Source: Phragmites australis (taxonomy: Eukaryota; Streptophyta; Magnoliopsida; Poales; Poaceae). From it: 64,000 nucleotides of DNA. Of the stretch, positions 47,236 through 59,229 are shown in pieces (position 1 is the stretch's first letter; each line of letters opens with the position of its first letter). Position numbers and translations under genes: made by a program. The notes beneath the pieces are model-generated. The model was not told the origin of the DNA. It saw only the letters and a list, made by a program, of their open reading frames with translations, and searched no databases. The DNA is taken from positions 26,765,501-26,829,500 of the forward strand of contig NC_084938.1 in NCBI RefSeq assembly GCF_958298935.1. Direction: 5' to 3'.

Positions 47236-49700
47236 GTGGTGAAGTTGGAATTCATTTGTGAAGATAGAAGTGTGTTTCTTATCTCATGATATGGAGGTCA
47301 ATAGAATCAACATGACGGTCAACAATGAGGAGGATAGAGGCTAAGCAGGATGCTTAGGGTCGGATGCTCGGGGTGTCGAACGAAGTCATGGGTGATCCAC
47401 ACCATACACATAAAGAGGTCAAGAAACACCATATGGTTGATGAAGACGGTGTGTTGACCAAGTTAAAGTGAGTGGGATACCTGTGCAAGTGACAATGCGG
47501 CTCAAGGAGCGTGAGTGGGAGAGACTTGTTGACAGCCAGGATCACGGGATGAGGTGACACATGTTGATATCGAAAGACTTTCTTAGGATATAAGCAAGCG
47601 GCGGGAAGTCACGCTTTGAGAAGAGTGATATGCGGTTTCGCAGTTTGACCTCAAAACTGTGGCAAGGATGAAGATACACGTGGTACCATCACGAAGCTTG
47701 CGTTGAGGCAAAGCTAAGTCATGAAAGGCCCGATGGTGTTTAGGCGAAAGAGAAATATTTAGACAAAAATATAATTGGTGATAAGTAGTGTGTATTGGAG
47801 GAGATGAGCATTTTTAGAAAATGTCCCATGATAACTATAAATAGGGATGGTCGGTTGTAGAGGCCTCTCGAGCCTTTCATTTCAGTTCGGACAAAGTCCT
47901 AGGGATAGGAAAAGAAGAAAATTGAGAAGAGAGAGAGAAGGAGATGAGATTTTAAGAGAAAAAAATATATTCCAAGCAAAAGAGGAGGGTCGTGATCTCT
48001 GCTCTTTGTCTATAGTTCCACTGAAAATCAGTGGAAGAACTTGCCCCAAATCTCTTATGCATCTCTTTCTAGTCTATCTTTCTATTGGTTTCTTTGTATG
48101 TTTTGTAAGTTTTTTTCTTGGATTAACATGTTTTTGATGAGTTCTTTTGTTGAGAAAGAATGTAGGGATTGATCTTGGTATGATCTGAATGGAATCCCAT
48201 GAGCTCATCTGGAGGATTTGAAGGAATTGCTAGGTTTTGTAATTTTTGGTGTTTTGGGGATATTTGGTTTTCCTTCAAATATGAACTTTCGGAGATAGAT
48301 TTGTGGTGTTTTATGAGAGATATGACATGCGACAACATTTCCAAAATATTTGGTATCAAGATCTCTCACGAGCTCCTCGAAATTTATTTTCCTCGGGTTT
48401 GTTGTTTTTCTTCCCCCTTCTTCAGGTTTTTGAAAAAGCTCCAAACTTTGTTGAGTTCTTAGTTTGATTTCTGTTCGAAAAGGTTCACTATGGTCATATC
48501 TACTTGCCCACCAAGTGTTGTGAGATTTGGACTTCATTTGAATTGATTTGGAGATTTTTGTGGAAAGTTTGAGGCCTTTTTCAGGTTTTAGAATTTGTTC
48601 AGTAGTCTACCTAGAATACTTCAGTAATTCTCCTCTGTAGTCTATTCTAAATTACTGAATATATTTTTAGGTACTGACTCATCGCGTAACTATTGAAGAT
48701 ATTCATAGCCTTACTGAATCTCATTCAGTATGTTTGAACTATTTACTCAGTAGTTTGCAAGTGTTCTTTTAGTAACTCGCTGTTGGGTTTTCAACTACTG
48801 ATAGTCCGAGCTTTGTATTTCTCAGGTAGCAACTGACTACGTAACTATTGAAGATATCCATAGCGTTACTACATCTCATACAGTATGTTTGAACTCTTTA
48901 TTCAGTAGTTCATAAGTGTTACTTCAGTAATTCTTTCTTTGGGTTTTTAACTACTTACACTCTAAACTTTCTTTTGAGTATTTATTAAGACATCCATAAC
49001 AATACTAAATCTCAGTGAGTAGGTCTGAACTTTTATTTAAGTAGCTTGTAGCTTTCTTTAGTAGTTCTGTTGCTTTGATTCATTCATCGTTTGTGTTGCT
49101 TCTGCATTGTTTTGAGTCTTCCAAACTTGATTCCTAGGGTCAGTAGTTCCGTTGTGGGTATATGATCTTGGTCAGTTAGAAGAGATATGTATTGGGTGAA
49201 AAATTAGGATAAGTCATCTAAAAAATTGGTGAGACTCCTATTTACCCACTCTAGTTGTCTTGTCGGTCTGTCAATTAGTATCAGAGCTGATTAATTTGTG
49301 ATCCGAAGACGACAATAGATAAAGGTGGCATTAAGATCTTAGTTTTCAATGGCGAAGATTTTTCCTATTGGAAGGTTCAGATGAGGGCTTATCTTTTGAG
49401 CCAAAAGATTTCAATTTGGAATATTGTGCAACATGAGTATGAAATCGCAGATGACATGGAAAGAGCTCTGCAGGTCAGGTAACTGCATTTAAGAACAATT
49501 GCAAAGGTCTTAATTATTTTATTATTGCACTAGGTAGAAAATAATTTGATCATGTAGCACATCTTCATCTCGCACATGCAATTTGAACCGAGCTTTGCAC
49601 TCACCATAAGGGCACTATCGAGTAAAATCAATACGTAAGAACATTTAGACAGAAGCTAGTTGTTTTTTTCCCCTACACATTGAGAACCGTTTTTAACCCT
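47236..49700 (+). mobile_element. 5' fragment of a Copia retrotransposon (LTR, PBS, start of gag)
   Basis: An LTR of about 2 kb (to about 49273) carries a promoter-like AACTATAAATAGGG at about 47836. It is followed by a primer site TTAGTATCAGAGC at 49275-49290 and a gag start: KGGIKILVFNGEDFSYWK then VQMRAYLLSQKISIW (49325-49420). The gag frame then stops and the element ends near 49.6-49.7 kb without pol or 3' LTR. The left border sits next to the CACTA end at 47231. Confidence 0.65.
48673..49080 (+). repeat. ~159-bp tandem repeat inside the LTR, about 2.6 copies
   Basis: ACTGACT...CGTAACTATTGAAGATAT starts at 48673 and 48832 (period 159), and a shorter, more diverged copy follows from about 48980. 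Each copy contains CAGTATGTTTGAACT-like text. Confidence 0.75.
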
Positions 49701-49747
49701 GAATGCGAGGTAGAATGCTCCCAAATGGATCCAGCAGTACTCGTAGT

Positions 49748-50422
49748 CAGAGATGGCCAAATGGGCCACTAGGACCGGCTACGACACGATCTAATTGGCC
49801 TGACTACTGTAACATGTTGTACCGTGCTGGCCGGTGCCACAGCACGGCCCATCTGCTATTGTGTCATGCCGGGCCGATCCGGGCACTGTTGCGGCACAGT
49901 CGGCCCGATGGCTCGGCGAGCATGGCGGGATGGTGAGGCGGGGCGGTGGCGCAGGGGCAGAGCGGGGAGGCCAGGGGCAGGGCGGCAAGGCGGGGAGGCC
50001 TGCGGTGGGGTGGCATGGCAGCGTGGTGGAGTGGGGCGGTTGGGTGACGGGGCGGGGAGGTTGGGGGTAGGGCGGCCTGAGGCAGGGCGATTGAGCGGCG
50101 AGACGGTGCGGTCGACAGTGGGGCGAGGCGGCACAGCGACCGGATGGGGTGGTGAGACGGGGAGGCCGACGGTGAGGCAGCCAGCGACAGAACGAGACAA
50201 CTGGCGAGACGCCGGGTGGGGCAAGTCATACCTGTGCTGGCCCGTCTAAACCAAGTCGTGCCATACTAGCCCACCATACCGAGACGTCAGCCTAAGCACG
50301 ACCTGACTAATCGTGCCATCCCGATCTAACGCACTAAAATTAAGCCATACCATACCTAAACTATACCTACAATGTCATGACTCGAATTGGTTTAATAGGT
50401 CCAATCCAGTTAGGCATCTTTA
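49748..50422. mobile_element. hAT-type MITE with GC-rich core, 675 bp
   Basis: A perfect 8-bp target duplication CTCGTAGT lies at 49740-49747 and 50423-50430. Ends CAGAGATGGCCAAATGG and (inverted) TAAAGATGCCTAACTGG are imperfect inverted repeats. Interior 49900-50230 is very G-rich on the plus strand with degenerate GGGGCGG/GGCGAG repeats, which open long frames on both strands that are not genes. Confidence 0.85.
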
Positions 50423-50430
50423 CTCGTAGT

Positions 50431-52500
50431 TGTAAAGGGGAAAAAAGAGTCACCACTCATCTGATCGAAGGTAGCTAGCTGCCAATGGGCAGTCTCAGTT
50501 CTCAGAGACAAACGATCTCCCCAAGTGGCCAAGTTCCAACACTTGCATGCATGACAGGCTAGCCGGCCCTTGTGCTTCGCGCGCTCCCAGGTGCTGTGTT
50601 GACGTTTCGCCGCTGATGTCAGTAAGTCATGTCACCGGTGAGGTACCCCCGTGTCCGCCCTTCGACGGCACAGACATTACCGCCCCCCTCCCGGCGCCTG
50701 CCTGGGCCTGGCATGCACGCAATGCAAGTAGGCCAGCGCAGGTCGTCATTTACGATGTTGTCCGCGAAGCCGGTGACCGTGACGCGCGCGCAGTGGTGGG
50801 CCTTACTTGCGCCACTGAATCCCATGCCCGTGACTTCAGATCGGCGCCGGCCGCCTGTGCCGCGCCGCTTCAGGCCATCCTTGCACGGGGCAAGGGCGCG
50901 AGAGACCAACGGTGTCCCAGCCGCGGACCTCGCGGTGGTCAGTCTAGTTGCCGTCGCCGCGCACATGCGCGTGCGTGCATGGGGCTTCCTCGGCCGCCGA
51001 CTGCTTCCCGGCCGGGCACGCGCGCAGCTCGGCCGCTTGCAATGGCCGTCGCTATACTCGGCCGGCGACGGCATGCAGGCATGTACACCTACGAGACTTG
51101 ATCCTCTGACTTCACACATAGCTGCGAGCCGTCGGATCGAAAAGAGACAGATCACGTTGAGTACTAGAATACCGTATAAATATTATTATTATATTTATCC
51201 TCTCACAAATACTGTTTGTCCGTGATTTTACCTGTCCAAAATCAGAGAATTTTGATGCGTAATGCTATACGAGTTGGCTTGGGTATGTTTGTTTTTCTTG
51301 CCCACTTACTAAACGACAAAATGATATTCCATCTCTTTAGATCATCCCTAACAGACTTCTTTAATAAGTCTTATTTTCTTTGTAAAGAGATTCTTATTTT
51401 CTTTAGCGTTTTAATGATTTTTTTTATGGTTTACTTCACGAAAAAATTTCTCTTTTCCATTTCTTTCACTTTAAAATTCTCAATATTTTCCCTTCACGAA
51501 TCCATTCGAAAGAAATTATTAAAAATAAGAAAAAATATAAAATTTAAAAATAAGAAAAAGAATCAGAAAGAGAACTGAATAAAAAAAATATAGTTACAGA
51601 GGATATTCTTTATCTCCACATGCTCTCTTCGTTAAGGGAAACAAAAAGAGTTGGGAGCAGGCGAGCAGCGTTACACAATAAACGAAAAGGTCGCGGCAGG
51701 AAAGACGAGCGTGCCCTAGTCCATTTACACCACTAGACAAGACAATTAGTACACCTCGAGTCCTAGCCTAGTGTGCGTTCGGATGCGCTGGGTGGTCTGG
51801 ATTGGATGGGAGCGAGGAGGCGAAGACCTTTGTGTGACGTGGCGCTTGTTTGCTTGCTCTTTTTAGCACTCCCTTGTAGCCAGGCTTTGTTTCAGAACAG
51901 GCGATGATGGGCTGCATGACATGGGACAGTAGTGATGTGGGGATTATTCTAACCTGACCAGGCAAAGAGGGGGTTAGTAGGCTGACGAGTGATTAGGCCA
52001 CTGGCCGGTGCTGCTGATGAACCTCTTCTGTTCAGATGTCACTTGAAACAATTTTATAATGTGATTTGTGAGTTGCAAACTTGCAATAGGGGGAAACAGA
52101 GGAGAGCAAAAGATGCCCTAGGCCGAAAACCCAAACCATGCTAGACCCCTGCGCCCCAATAATTGTGGCGCAACCCTTCCATGGCAGCCTGAACATGGCC
52201 GTGGGGACCGCCCCTTCCCCGTTCACTGTTCCTCGCCTGGCAGCGATGCAAAGGTTGCGACCCCAACGGATTTCTTCAAGAAAGTATTCCCGTTTCTTTT
52301 AATATTTTAATAGTTTTTTTTTACAGTGACGATTCATAAAATCATTCTCTTTAAAACGGAATTCTCCTTACTTTTTAAGGATTCTTTTAAAAAAAGATTG
52401 TTAGAGATTAAAAAAATAAAAAAATAAGAACGAAAAAGAGAATAAAAAGAGAAGAAAATGGTTAGAATAATCTAATATCATCACAGCTCTCTCTCGCCGT
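50431..52500. other. Intergenic; GC-rich block 50540-51110 and AT-rich MITE-like blocks
   Basis: 50540-51110 is GC-rich with overlapping frames in several phases (longest 198 codons), but no domain is recognisable. 51280-51620 and 52260-52450 share text (TTAATGATTTTTTTTATGG / TTAATAGTTTTTTTTTACAG, then ATTCTC and poly-A stretches), so they may be two diverged copies of one MITE. No gene called. Confidence 0.45.
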
Positions 52501-53101
52501 CCTCTCTTCCATGCACACACTCCCTTGCTACAGTACATGTTGTCTCTGCAAGTACTGACTGTACGCCCCCAGTTCCTGGCCTCTTGGGCCTTGGCTACCT
52601 TTGTTGCTGCAAATCTTTGTTGGTTGCTTCCGGCTATCAACTCCTGTCTATACACTGCACCTTCCGTTTGGATCTCCTCAGCTCAGCACACCTCCACTCT
52701 CACTCTAGCAGAATAAGCCACCTTGCTCTCCCTCTCTCATCCCTTGTTGCGTTTGCAGAATTGCAGTGCGTTTGATTCGGAGCTTGTGTATTAATTCGGC
52801 CTCGTTTCGTACACCAATTAGCCGGTAGATCCAGCACTGTTACTGCTACTGTTGGCTGCCGCTGCTACCACCTCGCTGCTTGCAAGAAAACGCCCGCGGA
52901 AGGAGAGGGACAGCAGGCCGGGGAGGGAAGCCGAGCTCACCAGCCCAGAATAGCGACCTGAGTGCGTGTGAAAGGGAAGGCTCCAGCTTAGGCAGAGGCG
53001 GTAGCTAGCAACCTAGCTAGGCGAGAGGGGTGGAGAGCTAAGGCAAGCTAAGCAGCAGCTGAGTAGAGGCGCGAGCAGGAGAGGTCGGCGCCGGCGTCGC
53101 C
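52501..53101 (+). promoter_or_regulatory. Probable 5' leader and proximal promoter of the SBP-box gene
   Basis: A pyrimidine-rich tract (CTCTCCCTCTCTCATCCC at about 52723) is followed by about 370 bp of leader-like sequence up to ATG 53102. No clear TATA box was picked out. Extent is inferred. Confidence 0.4.
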
Positions 53102-56100
53102 ATGGACTGGGATCTCAAGGTGCCGGCAGCGTGGGACTTCGCCGAGCTGGAGCACGACGCGGGCGCGGCGGCCGCGGGGCCGTCTGGAGGCCACGCCAAT
53201 GCTGCCACCGGATGCCGCCCGCCCGGGCCCGAGTGCTCGGTCGACCTCAAGCTCGGCGGGCTGGGCGAGTGCCAGTTCGGCGCGGCGCTGGCCGCGGACC
53301 GCCGCAAGGAGCCCGCCGCGGCGGGGAAGCAGGCCCCCGCCGGGGCGGTGGCGTCGGCGTCGTCGCCCGGACTTGGCGCGGCGAAGCGGCCGCGCGCGCC
53401 GGGCGGCGGCGGTGGCGCGGGGCAGCAGTGCCCGTCGTGCGCGGTGGACGGGTGCAAGGCGGATCTGAGCAAGTGCCGCGACTACCACCGGCGGCACAAG
53501 GTGTGCGAGGCGCACTCCAAGACTCCCGTCGTCGTCGTCGCCGGACGCCAGATGCGATTCTGCCAGCAGTGCAGTAGGTAACCCCGCAAACTCCCGCCAA
53601 TTCCTCCCATCCCACTGAATACTTTTTGCAAAATTTAACGCCCACTAATCAGCCACTAACTCGCAGCACGAATTTGACCAGCTGTAAAAAAAAATCAAGC
53701 AAAACATATCATATACTAGCTAGAAGCATGCATCAAGAGCTGCCTGATGGCTTCCAATCTGTTCATCGGTAGCTGGGGATCAGCTCCAGCAACCAGCATC
53801 GCTGCCTCTTTCCTTCTCTTTCTTTCCCTTGGGAGGAGCATATATCTGCCTGTCTCATTTCAAGGATGCACAACTTTGCCTTTTTCTGGCATGCCTTTTC
53901 AGCCTCCTATGGCTGTAGCCATCCTCAGTTTCCTCCTGTTACACTTCAACTTGGCAACTTGCATTACCTGAATTATTGCTGCTACGCTTTTCCTTTCTTT
54001 TCTGCTCGTCGCTAGCAGTAGCAGCGCTGCTCCTGCACTGCTCGGTCAGGAGTCAGGGCTCATCAGTCGTCGCTGCTACCCGCCCACTTTTTCTGACGCG
54101 CTGAAGAGAATTAACGCTGCTCAAAAGAGCTAGCTGCTCCCCGTCAGTCAGCCAAAGATCACACAGCGAAGGCAGCGATCCGTCGACTAGTCCTCGTGAG
54201 ATGTTTCGCCGCTTGATTGGAAAAATCAGACGAAAAAGGTAGCTTGGCTCCCTGTGTTAGGCACTTTGTGTTTTACGATGTCGTGTTCAGGCACACTTTT
54301 TTCTTCTTTAAAAAACGCGCTGTGCGATGATAAGCCCTCTGCCGCCTTCTGCACGAGCAACTTTCCTAGCTGGAAATGGGCAGATCGACGTGAGCTATTG
54401 GGCCTTTTCTTGTGGATTTCTTTGGCGCGACAGGATGTTCTTTTGCTGTTTGGGGCTGTCAATTCCTCAAAGATGGCGCTAAATCTGAACGAGCACTCAG
54501 AGATGCAGTACGCTTTATTTACCATCGATTTCAGGCGGCAGCTACTGGCCTACCTCAACTGCGCGCTAGTAACTGCCAGCGCCTTCTGCTTGAAAGGAAA
54601 AGGCGGTGTAGATGCCCAAACCCAGAAAGTTAGTAACAGTGAAACGAGTTTATGAATGTACCCTGCTAAACCATTTTGTGGAGCCATTTCTGTGCAATGA
54701 ATTATGAAAGGACCATGTAGGCTACTAGTGTTTTTTTTTAGAAGAATGTAGGCTACTAGTTCACAAATGCATGTCCATTCCTCAGGTTGGTTTGAGGCTT
54801 TCAGTGTTTAAGTTTCTCTAAAAAGGTCAATGGTAATGGCAACCGTATAAAATGTACATGTTAAAGAAAATACTGATGATAAATGTACTAGGGTTCTTTG
54901 TTGGATGGTGGTCACGACAGAAGTGGGATCTGTAAGATCCTCATTTTAACTTCCATGAGTAAGAGTAACTAATAACAGCTCTCATGATATGATTTTTTGT
55001 CACATACACTGTTGATGGCATTAAGTTCTATGTCTACCTTATTCAAGTCGTTCAAGTATTTTATACTCTGCGCCTAAAAAAAGTATTATTAGTGACGCTG
55101 CCTAATTTTTAGTTACCTGTACCAGCAGAGTTAATCAAATTGAGATTTTTCATATACTCAGGTGTTTTTGAGCCTTGCCTCTGTTTTCATCAGAGTTCTA
55201 CTTCAGCATAGATTTTGAATCTCGGTTCCCACACAATGGCAGTCAATGCTTTTCTGGGTACTGTTGTACCCGAGACTTCACTTACCATCGCCACAGAATT
55301 CAGCTATATTTCTGAACATAATGTATAGCATTGGATTATTTCATATACACTTTCCAGATATCACCACAAGTACTTCATAGTTTTTTTAAAAAAAAATCTT
55401 AGAACTGTATAATCTTAGTGAATATCTTATTTTATTTCGACCTAAACTGCCCATTTTTATCGCTCAATTTTGGCATTCTGAGGTATTGCTTACATTTGTA
55501 ATATTAGCTTAGCTTGGTCTAATTTCTAGGTCAGCATTTTTATCTTGCTGAACAATAGCAGAAGGTCCTCTCTCTGCTGTGGTGTACCTTTACCCTATAC
55601 TCCATATAGGATGCTAATGTAATTATCTCACCATTTTTCCTCTTTATCTGGGAATACCTTACTCGGTGGGGACAGTTTTTCAATGATTGGTTAATGATTA
55701 CTACTTTGCCTGTTGGTGCAATAACAGACTTTACAAATTTAGTGATAGTCAGTGTCCCTATAAACTGTCAGCTTTCTTGTCCATTTCGAAAACCAAACCG
55801 TCAGCTTCCTTATACCTATGGAGTATGGATGCACTATATTGTGGTCCAAGTTCAACAGGTCTTACAATACTTTTCTGTCTTGGACAGTTCTTCGGTACAA
55901 TATACTTATCTAAGATGAAGTCTCCCAAGCACTGAAAGGGTTACTAGACATATGAAATTTGAGTGGTCCCTTGTATGCTGTGTATTAAGTATTCTAAGAC
56001 TGCGTGTAAGTACATTAAATATTCTGAGAAACCACATCTTCATGATGTTTTAAGTGAGAAGCGTCTTCATATTGCATTCAAGGCTGTGCCTAACTACCTG

Positions 56101-58046
56101 GGACAATTATTTTTCGCCCTTAGAAAACTGACCTAGGACTATCTTCTCTGTTTATAATTTAGTAGAACGAGCAACAAAGTACATCCTACTTAAAACAATT
56201 TACGATGTTCTTGTGGTCCTGATGGATTATGTTAATATTTCCTCCATAACTGTTTCGTTGTTTTTTCTTATGACGTCACTCATAGTAGTGTGCTTCTGAA
56301 AGTGGCAGACTACAATGCATTATTTAATTTGATGAGCATAATGAAACTATTAACAATTCCTGCAGATCAACTTGCCGGATGTCATTATGGTCTTATGTTA
56401 ATAGTTCTCATTTTACTGTGCATTATCTTCATTTTCCAGTATATGATGAGACATTGATCCTAAATGTATATGCATTTTCACGAGAAAGATTGTTCCGATA
56501 GTATATTGATCTTGCAACTTGCTTACTGGCCTAACGTAAATTCAGTTACCTGAGCATGAGGTGTTGTTTATTTAGGTTTCACTTACTTGTGGAGTTTGAT
56601 GAGGCCAAGCGCAGCTGTAGAAAGCGCCTAGATGGGCACAACCGTCGCCGCAGGAAGCCACAGCCAGATACCATGATTTCTGCAAGCTTTATCACGACTC
56701 AACAAGGTCTTGTTCCTTTTTCTTTAACCATTGCTCAATGTTTTTACAGTGCATACATGGTTGGAATAGATTTTTAGACTTCCCATCTCTTGTTGACAAG
56801 AAAAATATATACTGTGAAATAAATAGCCCAGAACATACTTAAGTCATGCAATAAAAATTGGTGTTTCCCTCTCTGCTCTTAATCTTGTAGCGCTGACTTG
56901 CCTAGTAGGTCACCTTATTCAGCATTTTGCAAACCTGTAACTCACTTGATAGCATGCTACTCCATGTTGCACAATTTGTGCCTTTTTCAGCCACATCCCT
57001 GTATAAATTAATCCATATGAAATTGACTGCAACTGAGATTTGATAATCCATATGAGATTTCATATTACTAATTTTTGCAGCACATGGACACGTAGAGCTC
57101 TCATAAATATCTTATTCGCATTGAACGATATCAATTTACTCATTTACACTAGCAATTTATCTTTTTCTCCTATCTCGCAAACAAGATTGAGTTTGTTTTT
57201 AAAAATTTGCATGAATATAAGCCATGCACTTACATAGTACTGAATTTATTTTTCAATAATTATTTAAAAAACTTTGGCACTTGATTTTCAAAGAGTTTTG
57301 CAGAGTTTTCAAAACCTAGTTAGTTTTCACATGATATGCCCCCTTCTATTACCATTTATCTTCAGTTATCACCTAATCAACATTGCTTGCAAAATTCAGG
57401 GACACGATTCTCACCATTTACAACTCCGAGACAGGAGTCGAACTGGCCAGTGGTAATCAAAACTGAGGAGAGTCCATATTACACTCATCAGATCCCTTTA
57501 GCCTCCAGCAACAGGCAGCATTTTGTCGGCTCCACGTCTGCTTACACCAAAGAAAGCCGTCGGTTTCCTTTCCTGCAGGAGGGTGAAATAAACTTTGCCA
57601 CCGGCGGCGTGCTGGAGGCTCCAGCTTCAGTGTGCCAGCCTCTCCACAAGACAGTAGCTCCTCCCGAGAGCAGCAGCAAGATGTTCTCTGATGGGTTGAC
57701 TCGAATGCTTGACTCGGATTGTGCTCTCTCTCTTCTGTCAGCTTCGGCTAACTCCTCAGGCATCGACGTCAGCCGCATGGTCCGGCCGACCGAACACGTC
57801 CCCATGGCTCAGCCCCTGGTCTCCGGCCTGCAGTTCGGCAGCTCGTCATGGTTCTCGCGCCCTCAGGCTTCCACCGGCGCCGTCTCGACGACGACCGGGT
57901 TCTCCTGCCCGGTGGTGGAGAGCGAGCAGCTGAACACCGTGCTGAGCTCGAACGACAACGAGATGAACTACAACGGGATGTTCCACGTCGGCGGCGAGGG
58001 CTCCTCGGACGGCACCTCCTCGTCGCTGCCCTTCTCGTGGCAGTAG
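53102..58046 (+). CDS. SPL16/18-like: SBP-box transcription factor, SPL16/SPL18/tga1 clade, 417 aa
   Basis: Exons 53102-53577, 56576-56706 and 57400-58046 (TAG), all phase-consistent. The protein starts [19 protein letters not shown]. The SBP domain runs about 110-187: [20 protein letters not shown], then [19 protein letters not shown] and the bipartite [20 protein letters not shown]. It binds GTAC-core DNA in the nucleus. Intron 1 splits the domain at CSR/FH, the conserved SBP position, and is 3.0 kb. The third exon carries the miR156 site (CALSLLS) and the clade tail [20 protein letters not shown] ending LPFSWQ. In rice and maize this clade controls grain size and glume form (GW8, tga1). 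The N-terminus is closer to SPL18/tga1 and the C-terminus closer to SPL16, so I do not choose. No lesion is seen. Confidence 0.93.
53578..56575 (+). other. Intron 1 of the SBP-box gene, 3.0 kb
   Basis: Donor AGTAG/GTAACC and acceptor TTTATTTAG/GTTTCAC. No coding domain is seen; open frames such as 54254-54655 are not supported. No clear terminal inverted repeats were found. Intron 2 is 56707-57399. Confidence 0.85.
57721..57740 (+). promoter_or_regulatory. miR156/529-type target site in SBP-box mRNA
   Basis: GTGCTCTCTCTCTTCTGTCA, the standard SPL target word, in the coding region of exon 3, encoding the ALSLLS core. It implies post-transcriptional control by miR156. Confidence 0.92.
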
Positions 58047-58369
58047 TTTTCAGTAGCTGTTCATTCAGTAGCGATGTTCTTCGATTTAGCGATCAGCGAT
58101 TCAGAATTGTTTCTGTTCTTTTTGCATTCCTTTGCTTATCTTGATTAATTCTACTCGCCAACATTTGTGTGGACAACTTGAGCATAAAATCAGTGCTAGT
58201 TTTCCCGAATTATCTTTTGCCTTTGTGGTGGCTGCCTGGCTCCCAATTGCAGTATGTTGCTTCTCCAGATCCTGAGACGAAGGTCACACCAGTCAGTGAT
58301 CGTAGTGCCTGATTCTGTCAGGTTTGAGTCTCCCCTGTCGTCTCCTCCTTTTTCTCTTAGTTGACTACC

Positions 58370-58800
58370 AACCATGATCGTACAAAGATGGTATCCATCT
58401 GCAGACAACGATCCAATGTGCATGTCCTGTGGCATCAAGAATCACCTGCTACTGCATTACCCTAGTAGTAAAGGGAGAAAAAAAGATGAAGCATTTAATA
58501 CCTTTGCAAGAGACCGAGGAGGACTGGTCGACCCCATCGTTCGTGCAAGAGGCGCTTGACACGGGGATCTCCATGGACGAGCTTCTGGAGGCGGCACGGG
58601 AGATCGATCGATCAAATGTCATCGTCGAGTAAAGCCAAGGTAACATGTGATGTGACTGCAGGTTCGGCGGCGAACGACCAAGGAAAGGCGAGGACGGTGA
58701 TCGACAAGATGATGCAGTACCAGCAGAAACCATGGAGAGGGCCGCTGCCTCCTCCAAGGATCTCTGAACCAATGACGCTTGGCGATGCACAGACCTGACT
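58370..58800 (+). pseudogene. Gene or ORF1-like fragment with knuckle-like motif
   Basis: One frame reads MCMSCGIKNHLLLHYPSSK, a knuckle-like C-x2-C-x4-H pattern with the last Cys lost. After a frame change it reads EEDWSTPSFVQEALDTGISM then DELLEAAREIDRS, stop. After another it reads KMMQYQQKPWRGPLPPPRIS then EPMTLGDAQT, stop. Each piece is protein-like but they need two frame changes. It may belong to a LINE ORF1 or other transposon gene. 58047-58370 is probably SBP-gene 3' UTR, and 58801-59127 is unassigned. Confidence 0.4.
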
Positions 58801-59229
58801 GTAATAATGGTAGTGTTTATGGATTTGATCCGTGTGGTCTAAATATTCTGCTGTGATAGATTTAGTACCATCTTGATAATTTAGATAGGTTAGAAGATGT
58901 AGCACCTTCAAGTTAAACCTTTTGCACAAAACGAAAATGGAAGTATAAGAGAGATCCTATACATATGCGAGCCCATCCCACAAATAGGCTGTGCTATAAA
59001 CGAATTTTAGAGATAGTATGTTACACTGCGGTCCAGGGATCTAGCGTAATCCTACCGTTTTCAGTTTCAAATTCAAACATAACCGCAACAATGCAGCTGC
59101 ATTTGTGCAGCAATAAATTGATTTCGGTTAGGCTCGGCTAAGTTCTTCAGGCTCGGGCTCGAAATCAACCTGCAGACCGTTTTTGGCGACTAAAGAGCTA
59201 GCTCCGCCGAGTTTGTTCGGTTCGTCCTT

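Noticed and set aside
49824..50249. Several 120-140 codon frames on both strands
   Set aside because: Translation of the GC-rich core of a hAT MITE with a perfect 8-bp target duplication.
50547..51225. Overlapping 178-198 codon frames on both strands
   Set aside because: GC-rich sequence with equal coding potential in conflicting frames; no family match recognised.
53038..53645. Long minus-strand and off-frame ORFs over the SBP gene
   Set aside because: Shadows of the GC-rich first exon; the SBP domain fixes the true frame.
54254..54655. 133-codon plus-strand frame in SBP intron 1
   Set aside because: No start context, domain or splice sites; lies wholly inside an intron supported by a conserved junction.
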